A DNA stretch of 64,000 bases from Brevundimonas albigilva. Its GTDB lineage: Bacteria > Pseudomonadota > Alphaproteobacteria > Caulobacterales > Caulobacteraceae. The stretch lies in the NCBI RefSeq assembly GCF_023503965.1, contig NZ_CP097298.1, forward strand, positions 2,249,001 through 2,313,000. The letters run 5' to 3'. The notes under the pieces are model-generated. The model was not told the origin of the DNA and did not search any database. It saw only the letters and a list, made by a program, of their open reading frames with translations. Shown piece by piece: positions 22,973 to 29,615 of this stretch. Numbering within the stretch: position 1 is the stretch's first letter; each line of letters starts with the position of its first letter. A program made the position numbers and the translations under genes.

Positions 22973-23950
22973 CTAGACTGCCCCACCAGAAGAGCCAGAC
23001 GGCTGCGGCCGTCTTAGGAAGCGCTGCGCGGAAGCTCTAACCTCACCAGCGTCATCGGGGGCGAGCCTAACCAGCACATGGCGGAGAACGCCTTCTGACG
23101 CCGATAGCCAGTCGCCGAAAGCGCGCGCTCGGGTATCAACGACATCGCCAGATGACATGGGGACCGTCCAGGTCTTTCTGTTGCGAAATAGCGGCAGGAC
23201 GCCGCTCAGTTGCGCGCATGCACCGGCCGCGATATCCGGGATCGCCGCGAGGTCTTCCAACCAAGGCGGTGCGTTTGCGACACCTGTGGTCATGAAATCC
23301 TGAACAGCTGCGGCACGCCAACCTGTCAGTCCAAAGGTCAGGTAGCGTGCGATGCCAGAAAAACGTTCTCGCTTGTCGAAACTATCGAGTACCTCGTCTT
23401 GGTCGCTGATCCAACGCGACGGCTGATCTTCACGGCGCAGACCAGCCTGGATTAGGCAGACGAAGAGAGCGAGCCTGTAAGCCTTCTCGATGCTCGCTGC
23501 AGTCGCGCCTGGCGCGAAACAGTCGTCCCAGATGGCGGCTAGTTCCAGCGGGTCGCCTGACAGGGGACCCACGCGGTTGTCGACCATGATTGTGATCAGG
23601 TTGGCCCTCAGTCGTCCGACAAGTTGCAGAAAGTGCGGGTAGGCGCGGCGTCGGACTGGTTCACGCAGTTGTTTGAACGAGAGACGTCGTCCGTCCGGCA
23701 GCCATTCCTCGCGAAAGGCGCTCCACGACGGCAACCAGTCCGCAAGCGCTTCATCCGTTGTCACAAGGAAGGCGTGGGTCTCATGCGTGGCTTGCCTGTG
23801 CTGGCCGGAATAGTCGCTGACGACGAACTGAACGCCCTCGTCAACTGGCCATAGAAGGTCTGGATTGGCGGCCTCGGTTGCTGCGATCGCGTCGCTGAGA
23901 AGGCTGGCGTAACCGGCGCCTTCTGCGGTGATCGGCCGCCAGACAGTCAT
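22973..23950 (-). CDS. Hypothetical protein coupled to TcmP, possible RNase-H-like (DUF3800-type) fold
   Basis: 325 residues, not recognised with certainty. It starts with FVVSDYSGQHR followed by a strand (HAFLVTT), a helix-rich stretch with LSFKQL, and ANLITIMVDNRVG. This order (Asp-x-Ser-Gly, Phe-Lys, then a strand ending Val-Asp) is reminiscent of DUF3800 proteins, which adopt an RNase-H-like fold, but similarity is weak. Its ATG overlaps the end of the upstream tcmP gene by 4 bp, so translation is coupled. I infer it belongs to the same module. Confidence 0.6.
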   Translation of the reverse strand: MTVWRPITAEGAGYASLLSDAIAATEAANPDLLWPVDEGVQFVVSDYSGQHRQATHETHAFLVTTDEALADWLPSWSAFREEWLPDGRRLSFKQLREPVRRRAYPHFLQLVGRLRANLITIMVDNRVGPLSGDPLELAAIWDDCFAPGATAASIEKAYRLALFVCLIQAGLRREDQPSRWISDQDEVLDSFDKRERFSGIARYLTFGLTGWRAAAVQDFMTTGVANAPPWLEDLAAIPDIAAGACAQLSGVLPLFRNRKTWTVPMSSGDVVDTRARAFGDWLSASEGVLRHVLVRLAPDDAGEVRASAQRFLRRPQPSGSSGGAV

Positions 23951-25239
23951 GAAGACGGATCTGCCGGCGAACGCGCCGTCCCGCCGATCATCAAAGGTGG
24001 ACCGGTCCGGCCCAGCATCGGGAAGAAGGATCTCTGAGCCTTCAGTCGCAGGGTGTCGCCGATCGAGATAGTGTTTCCACGACGCCGAAGGCCGCCATTC
24101 TTCTTGGTGACCACCTCCAAGTCCTCGCTCTCAAGCATGGCGGCGTGAATATCGTCCTTGTGCGATGGGGTCGCACTGTAGGCGGCCTCGTAGAACTCAT
24201 TGACCCGCATGGCGTCGCCGGATTCCGAGACCAGACGCGGGATATCGGACAGCAGATTGGTGCGGGCGATAGCCCGATCCTCGGCCTCGAACAGGTACAG
24301 CCGCCCTTCCCGCTCCGGGTCATAGGCCAGCATGTTCAGGCCTGACCGACCGAAATGGTCAAGGTGGCCGTTGTCGTGCAGGACGTCATTGTAGACCTGA
24401 CGCGCCCGGTAATTGTTGGCGAAATGGATCATCCAGTAGCGCCAGCCGCTCGGGTTGCGGATTGAGAACGGGCTGACATACGGCGCACAGGTCCGCAGGG
24501 TCTCAAACACCAGCCGCTCGGCCGCGCCGAGCCACTCGGTCTTGGTCATCACCCCTTCCAACGCGCCCAGGTCTGTCGGGCGGATCCCGAGATGTCCGAG
24601 CTGGCGCAGCAGGAGGCCGGGATCGCGTCCGCTCAGATAGGTCAGGAGAGTCTGGATGGCGAAGGTGTAGAAGACCTCCGTCGAAGGCGTCGCGCGCAGG
24701 ATGTCCTGAAGGGTCGTGATGTCGACCTCGGCGTGGCCGTACTGATCGAGATTGTAGAGGACATTGCGGTAGCGGCCCTTGGCGATCAGATCGCGGATCG
24801 CCGGATAGGCGGCCTCGAACGGTTCGGAGAAGTAGCAGACATCCAGGTGAAGCTTGGGCGACTTGTGTTTGATGGCCGCGACCAGGGGCTCGCAGTAGGA
24901 GGCCAGCATCGCCGTGACACTGGGCAGGGCGTCGTTGAACACAAGGAGGCATTCGATTTCGATCGCGCCCAGGCCCTGCATTGCCCGGCGCAAGTTGATC
25001 GCTTCCAGCGCCCGATCGAGCTCCTCGATGAAGATGATCGGCGAGCCCGCCGACCCGCACTGGTACCGGCCGCCGCCTGAGAAGCCGTCCACGATGGCCA
25101 GTCGGAACTTCGACTGCTGCGGAAGCTGGCACCGAACGGTCAGATACTGATGAAAGTACTCGCGCAGGATCTTGTGCTTGCGCCGGCTGTGGTCGTCGAG
25201 TTCGGCCCCTTGGGGCCAGGCGTAGCCGTCCGTCTTCAT
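23947..25239 (-). CDS. tcmP: Three-Cys-motif partner protein TcmP (copy 1)
   Basis: 430 residues of the TcmP family, defined by its genomic link to three-Cys-motif DUF5131 proteins. Family features: HSRRKHKILREYFHQYL, then IVDGFSGGGRYQCG, which resembles the glycine-rich motif I of SAM-dependent methyltransferases, and LYNLDQYGH in the motif-IV position. A C-terminal winged-helix-like region (KDDIHAAMLESEDLEVV) follows. It reads into the 325-residue partner (4-bp overlap) and lies 28 bp after the DUF5131 gene, so the three form one operon. Biochemical activity is unknown; methyltransferase-like chemistry is inference. Confidence 0.85.
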   Translation of the reverse strand: MKTDGYAWPQGAELDDHSRRKHKILREYFHQYLTVRCQLPQQSKFRLAIVDGFSGGGRYQCGSAGSPIIFIEELDRALEAINLRRAMQGLGAIEIECLLVFNDALPSVTAMLASYCEPLVAAIKHKSPKLHLDVCYFSEPFEAAYPAIRDLIAKGRYRNVLYNLDQYGHAEVDITTLQDILRATPSTEVFYTFAIQTLLTYLSGRDPGLLLRQLGHLGIRPTDLGALEGVMTKTEWLGAAERLVFETLRTCAPYVSPFSIRNPSGWRYWMIHFANNYRARQVYNDVLHDNGHLDHFGRSGLNMLAYDPEREGRLYLFEAEDRAIARTNLLSDIPRLVSESGDAMRVNEFYEAAYSATPSHKDDIHAAMLESEDLEVVTKKNGGLRRRGNTISIGDTLRLKAQRSFFPMLGRTGPPLMIGGTARSPADPSS

Positions 25240-25267
25240 TCGTGCTCCGGGTCTCGCGGGCGGGGCC

Positions 25268-26041
25268 TTAAGCCTCCATCGCCGCCGGCATCTCGTTCCA
25301 GGTCTGGCCGCGGTACTCGCGGCCGTTGGCCTTCTTGGAGCGCTTCTTGTTGTCCTTGCCCCAGGTGCCCCACTGCTTGAAGAAGAACGCAGTCTCATAG
25401 GCCTCGCACTGGCCGTAGATCTCGTCGATCCATTCCTCGCGGATGGGCCGGGCATTGAGACCGCTCTCGCCGCCGACGATCGCCCAATCGATATCGGTCA
25501 GGTCCACGGCGCCCACGGCGCTGATGAGCGGCTCGAACGAGATGAAGCGGATCCGCGCCGGGACCTGGCGCAGATGGTCAATGCGGCCTGCCACCTCGGC
25601 GCTCTCCACGCTGGTGCCCAGCCAGACATTGGGCAGGACGTCCGGGATGCGGGCCACGACCTCGGCCATCCGTTCCGGGCGTTTTGTCAGGATCTGGTAG
25701 TTGTGGTGCGGCGTCTCGCGCATCACCCGCCAGACATCGAGGATGAAGGCCTCGCTGACGGCGTCGTGGAACAAGTCGCTCATCGAATTGACGAAGATCT
25801 TGCGCGGCTTTTTCCAGCCGTGCGGAATTGCCAAGGCCGCTGGATCCTCGCGGACCACCCCGTTCCAGAGGGCCCGCTTGCCGCTCTTGCGGGTCAGCCC
25901 TTCGTACTTGGCGACCCCCATGGCCTCGAGGCGACGCGCCATCTGCATCGCATAGCAATTGGTGCAGCCGGCCGTAACGATGGAACAGCCCGCCACGGGG
26001 TTCCAGGTGGCGTCGGTCCACTCGATCTGGGTCTCAGCCAT
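25268..26041 (-). CDS. DUF5131 (phage Gp37/Gp68-like) three-Cys-motif protein
   Basis: 257 residues. The N-terminal IEWTDATWNPVAGCSIVTAGCTNCYA holds the three cysteines (C-x6-C-x2-C), spaced so as to bind an iron-sulfur cluster, as in radical-SAM-like proteins. The rest is a TIM-barrel-like series (KIFVNSMSDLFHD, YQILTKRPERM, VWLGTSVES, RFISFEPLI, WAIVGGESG). The family is named from phage proteins Gp37/Gp68 and occurs with TcmP. The substrate is unknown. It is the first gene of the minus-strand operon, divergent from the second tcmP with 226 bp between their starts. Confidence 0.88.
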   Translation of the reverse strand: MAETQIEWTDATWNPVAGCSIVTAGCTNCYAMQMARRLEAMGVAKYEGLTRKSGKRALWNGVVREDPAALAIPHGWKKPRKIFVNSMSDLFHDAVSEAFILDVWRVMRETPHHNYQILTKRPERMAEVVARIPDVLPNVWLGTSVESAEVAGRIDHLRQVPARIRFISFEPLISAVGAVDLTDIDWAIVGGESGLNARPIREEWIDEIYGQCEAYETAFFFKQWGTWGKDNKKRSKKANGREYRGQTWNEMPAAMEA

Positions 26042-26267
26042 CAGCCTTCTCATTGTGGTTTCACGCCTGACGCGTCGCGCCAGCGGCGCACCAAGCAGAG
26101 GTTGAACGTCTAGCACGCCTTTCGAACCGCGTCGCCGGATCGTCCCCGCATCCTTGCCGCCTGAACCGGCCGCGGCCAACCCCATGAGCATCGTCTATCG
26201 ACGTTCGCCGCAAGCTTTGCAATGGTGGCGGGAATCGCGGGTGCGACTCGGACACGCGGAGGTCATC

Positions 26268-27434
26268 ATGATCGGGGATTTAGGCCGATACGCTGGCCGG
26301 GAGCAGGCCTACGTAAAACACTTCCTGCTCGGGGAATATCTGGAGATCTTCGCCCACAAGATCGGCAGCGCCTATCCGGAGATCGCCTATGTCGACGGGT
26401 TCTCCGGCCCTTGGCAGAACACCGGCGAGGCTTTCGAAGACACCTCCTTCGGGATCGCTCTGGCGGCCCTGACACGGGCTAAGGCGACTTGGAAGGGATT
26501 GGGGCGCGATCTCAAGGTTTCCGCCTATCTCGTCGAGAAGAACCCGGCCGCCTACGCCAATCTGCAAAGCGTCAGGACGCTTTTCCCAGGCGTCGAGATC
26601 AAGACCTATCCCGGCTCTTTCATTGAAAGGGCGCCCGAACTCCTAAAGGACATCCCGGCCCGGGCCTTCGCCTTTCTCTTCATCGATCCGAAGGGGTGGG
26701 CGATCGACATGCAGCGGATCGCGCCGCTGCTGAAGCGGCCGAACAGCGAGGTCGTGTTCAACTTCATGTTCGATTTCATCAACCGGTTCGCCGAGCTTCA
26801 GAAGCCCCAGGTCGCCGCCAGCCTGGACCGGCTCCTCGTTGCGCCGGGATGGCGAGCCCAACTCGCGGCCTCGCCAGATGCCGGCGTGAGCCAGGCGGAC
26901 CACCGCAAGGCGGTATTGGTAGAGGCCTTCGCCGCTACGCTGCGAAGTCTGGGCGGCTATGCTCATGTGGCGGAGACCACGGTCCTCAGACCGACCCAAG
27001 ACCGACCACTGTACAGCCTAGTCTACGGGACTCGGAGCGTGACAGGCTTGGAGGTTTTTCGGGACTGCCAGATCAAGGCGCTGCGCGCACAGAGCCAGGC
27101 CCGCGGCGTCGCCAAGCTCAATGCCGTTGCCGCCTCCAGCCGCCAAAACGAACTGTTCGGCTCGCTCAGCGACATGATGCCTGATCCGACAGACCAGTTC
27201 TTAGAGGATGAGCATCGCGCTGCCGGTGAGGCCCTTCTCAACCTAGTCCCAGCTACTCCAACTGCCGTCCGCTGGGCGGAGGTGTGGCCCCAGGTGTTGG
27301 CGAGAGCTATTGTTACGCACGCCCAAGTCAACGCATTGGCCGCCGATCTGCGCAAGTCAGGAGCATTAGCGTTCCCAGGTTGGGAAGCGCGTAAACGGGT
27401 CCCAGATGACAGTTATTTGGTCTCCCGACCGTGA
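26268..27434 (+). CDS. tcmP: Three-Cys-motif partner protein TcmP (copy 2, divergent)
   Basis: 388 residues. AYVKHFLLGEYLEIFAHKI, AYVDGFSGPWQNTGEAF (motif-I-like) and FAFLFIDPKGW (a DPPY-like motif IV) mark the TcmP family. It shares little beyond these motifs with copy 1, so this is not a recent duplication. ATG at 26268 is chosen because GGAGG lies five bases upstream; an earlier ATG at 26184 lacks a site. The gene is transcribed away from the DUF5131 operon. Confidence 0.83.
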   Translation: MIGDLGRYAGREQAYVKHFLLGEYLEIFAHKIGSAYPEIAYVDGFSGPWQNTGEAFEDTSFGIALAALTRAKATWKGLGRDLKVSAYLVEKNPAAYANLQSVRTLFPGVEIKTYPGSFIERAPELLKDIPARAFAFLFIDPKGWAIDMQRIAPLLKRPNSEVVFNFMFDFINRFAELQKPQVAASLDRLLVAPGWRAQLAASPDAGVSQADHRKAVLVEAFAATLRSLGGYAHVAETTVLRPTQDRPLYSLVYGTRSVTGLEVFRDCQIKALRAQSQARGVAKLNAVAASSRQNELFGSLSDMMPDPTDQFLEDEHRAAGEALLNLVPATPTAVRWAEVWPQVLARAIVTHAQVNALAADLRKSGALAFPGWEARKRVPDDSYLVSRP

Positions 27435-27477
27435 GATGCCGTACCCACACGCCTGCTGGTTGCTTCAATCGCGGGAA

Positions 27478-27689
27478 CTAACGTCGTACTTCAAGCAGCC
27501 GCGCGGGCCCCACGTCCAATGCTTCGGCAATTGCGACGATTGTCTCTAGGCTGGGGTTTTCCTCCCCCGTTCGATCCCGGCCAGATATCTCAAGGACAAG
27601 TTCGCTTCCCCAGCTAGGGCTTGCTGCGACCACGCTTTGTCAGCGCGGTATCGCCGAATATTTTGGCCGAGGCAGTTCTTCCAATCCAT
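27478..27689 (-). CDS. XRE-family HTH regulator 1 (short, one frameshift)
   Basis: A 70-residue helix-turn-helix protein when one G is added to the run near 27567: NIRRYRADKAWSQQALAGEANLSLRYLAGIERG, then EENPSLETIVAIAEALDV. It is a tandem paralogue of the gene at 27755-27985; both share SQQxLAGEAxLSLRYLAGIERG. It consists of the DNA-binding domain only, like phage-type repressors or antitoxin-like regulators. A palindrome and a degenerate copy lie just upstream. Confidence 0.72.
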
Positions 27690-27738
27690 CGAAGTAGTGG
27701 AGCATCTAACAGCAATATATTGGAAGGTTCCATAGCGC

Positions 27739-27754
27739 TAGCAATATATTGCTA
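27739..27754. promoter_or_regulatory. 16-bp perfect palindrome, candidate XRE operator O1
   Basis: TAGCAATATATTGCTA reads the same on both strands. It lies upstream of XRE gene 1 and abuts the stop of XRE gene 2. A partial copy (CAGCAATATATTGGA) is at 27710-27724, and a near copy sits at the sigma-factor promoter (28034-28051). Repetition at three promoter-proximal sites next to two HTH genes supports operator function. Confidence 0.7.
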
Positions 27755-27985
27755 TTAAATCTGCTCAACAGACTGGCTATCTGGATGAAGTAGGGACCAG
27801 GTTGGAACTCTGATTGCACTTGCGATCGCGGTGAGTGTCTTCAGAGAAGGATTCTCTTCGCCCCTCTCGATGCCAGCCAGGTATCGAAGCGAGAGGCCTG
27901 CCTCACCGGCGAGATCCTGCTGACTCCACATCCGGAGAGACCGGAAGTGAAGGATGTTTCGACCAAGAAGTGTCCCGCCATCCAT
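27755..27985 (-). CDS. XRE-family HTH regulator 2
   Basis: 76 residues, intact: LGRNILHFRSLRMWSQQDLAGEAGLSLRYLAGIERGEENPSLKTLTAIASAIRV, a complete five-helix Cro/C1-type domain, then a short tail. It is divergent from the ECF sigma gene, with the operator-like site 28034-28051 between them. I infer that it, with its paralogue, represses the sigma-FecR-TonB-isopeptidase genes and itself. Confidence 0.85.
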   Translation of the reverse strand: MDGGTLLGRNILHFRSLRMWSQQDLAGEAGLSLRYLAGIERGEENPSLKTLTAIASAIRVPTWSLLHPDSQSVEQI

Positions 27986-28033
27986 CGAGAAGGATGTCGC
28001 TGTTTGTGACTGCTTCGAAAAGGTGATATGGAG

Positions 28034-28051
28034 CTAGCAATATACTGCTAG
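28034..28051. promoter_or_regulatory. Near-palindrome at the divergent XRE2 / ECF sigma promoter, candidate operator O2
   Basis: CTAGCAATATACTGCTAG differs from a perfect palindrome at one pair. It shares the AGCAATAT(A) core with O1. It ends within 20 bp of the sigma-factor start, where bound repressor would block transcription of the uptake operon. Confidence 0.68.
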
Positions 28052-28070
28052 AATATCATGAGCGGCCGTT

Positions 28071-28559
28071 TTGTCCTTATCAGACGCGTCTCAGGGTCGC
28101 TTCGGCCGACACGATTTTGATGGGCTCTATCGCCATCACGCGGCTTGGCTTACGGCCCGCCTCCGTCGCCTCGGCGTCACCGCCGTCGATGACGTCGTCC
28201 AGGAAACCTACGTCCGCATCGCGCCCTACCAGGCCCGCGGCGAAATCCGCCACCCCAAGTCTCTCCTCCTCCGCATCGCCACCAATCTGGTCGCCGAAGA
28301 GGGGCGCCGCGCCCAGCGGCAACAGCGTCACGCCGCATCGACAGCTCCGTGGGCGGACGCCCCGACCCAGACCGAGACTGTCCTCCTCAAACAGCTCATC
28401 CTGAAACTTCCTCAACCGGAGCGAGATATTTTCATGCTGAGCCGCTTCGGAGGTTTGACAAACGAGCAGATCGCTGAGCGACTAGAGGTGTCGGTCAAGA
28501 CCGTGGAGCGCCGCATTACGCGGGCGCTCAAACAGGTTGATAGTCAGCTCCGACGCTAG
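28071..28559 (+). CDS. ECF-type RNA polymerase sigma factor (FecI-like)
   Basis: 162 residues. Sigma region 2 is FDGLYRHHAAWLTARLRRLGVTAVDDVVQETYVRI and region 4 LPQPERDIFMLSRFGGLTNEQIAERLEVSVKTVERRITRAL. The start is uncertain: TTG at 28071 is in frame, whereas an ATG at 28058 would need a one-base frame change. It heads an operon with fecR-like and TonB-receptor genes, the standard cell-surface signalling arrangement, in which receptor occupancy releases the sigma factor to activate the receptor gene. Confidence 0.88.
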   Translation: MSLSDASQGRFGRHDFDGLYRHHAAWLTARLRRLGVTAVDDVVQETYVRIAPYQARGEIRHPKSLLLRIATNLVAEEGRRAQRQQRHAASTAPWADAPTQTETVLLKQLILKLPQPERDIFMLSRFGGLTNEQIAERLEVSVKTVERRITRALKQVDSQLRR

Positions 28560-28573
28560 TCCAGGGGGCTGCG

Positions 28574-29551
28574 ATGTCGGCTCAGCAACACAGACGGACG
28601 GCGGCCGATGATCAGGCGGCCAACTGGATCGCGCGTCTGGGCACGCGCAGCATCTCGTTGCAGACGATCGAAGAGTTCGCCCAGTGGCGGCGAGACCCGG
28701 TAAACGCCCGGGCCTACCAGAGGGCTGAGCAACTCTGGGCGAAATCCAACACCCTTTCCAGCGACACTGACATCCAGGCGGCGCTGGACAGCGCTATGCA
28801 ACGCCGCCCCAAGGCGCGTCGCCTGAAGCCTGTCCTTATGGCCGGGTTGGCGACCGCCATGGCTGTCGCCCTGGTCGTGGGCTTCACGATGTGGGAGGCG
28901 CGCGGCGTCTACCGCACCAGCGTGGGCGAGCAGACCGTCGTCCAACTGGCTGACGGGTCGCGCATCCGCCTCGACACCGACACGCGGCTCAAGGTCCGCT
29001 TCTCCGACGGCGAGCGTCACATCGATCTGACCAATGGGCAGGCCTTCTTCGAAGTGGCGCATGACCCTAGACGGCCCTTCGTGGTGTCGACATCTGATGC
29101 GTCCGTCACCGCTGTGGGGACGGTCTTCGAGGTTCGTCACATTGGCGACGTGACGCGCGTGGTGCTTGTGTCCGGCGCCGTCGACGTGGCCCAGGCCCGG
29201 CCCGGCGTCGCGCCGCAGCGGCTCAGTCCGAACCAGCAGAGCGCGGTCGGCAAGGGGCAGGCGCGCGTCTCCGCCGTCGACGCCGCCGTGGCGACAAGTT
29301 GGACCGGCGGCGAACTGGTCTTTGTCGATACCCCCCTGGCGGAGGCCGTCGCGGAGATGAACCGCTATCTGGCGGATCCGATCGTACTGGACGCCCCCGC
29401 CGCCGCCCGGACATCGATCAATGGCGTCTTCCGGAGTGGGGATCGCGCCGCCTTCGTCGCGGCCGCCGCACAACTCCTCAATCTGCGCACCGTGACTGAG
29501 CCGGACGGCAGGGTCCGGCTGATCGGTCCAGGAAATATCGGGGAGACGTGA
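28574..29551 (+). CDS. FecR-family anti-sigma regulator
   Basis: 325 residues. The cytoplasmic N-terminal domain (DDQAANWIARLGT...EFAQWRRDPVNARAYQRAEQLW) binds the sigma factor, one membrane segment lies at about 88-106, and the periplasmic FecR domain (VGEQTVVQLADGSRIRLDTDTRLKVRF...GQAFFEVAHDPRRPFVV) is followed by an STN-like end domain (FVDTPLAEAVAEMNRYLADPI). It relays ligand binding by the downstream TonB receptor. It lies 14 bp after the sigma gene. Confidence 0.92.
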   Translation: MSAQQHRRTAADDQAANWIARLGTRSISLQTIEEFAQWRRDPVNARAYQRAEQLWAKSNTLSSDTDIQAALDSAMQRRPKARRLKPVLMAGLATAMAVALVVGFTMWEARGVYRTSVGEQTVVQLADGSRIRLDTDTRLKVRFSDGERHIDLTNGQAFFEVAHDPRRPFVVSTSDASVTAVGTVFEVRHIGDVTRVVLVSGAVDVAQARPGVAPQRLSPNQQSAVGKGQARVSAVDAAVATSWTGGELVFVDTPLAEAVAEMNRYLADPIVLDAPAAARTSINGVFRSGDRAAFVAAAAQLLNLRTVTEPDGRVRLIGPGNIGET

Positions 29552-29615
29552 GGGTCACAGCCCCCGTCAACCGTCTCTTCCCCCGACGCGTCCTTGCGTC
29601 GTCGGGGAGGATAGA

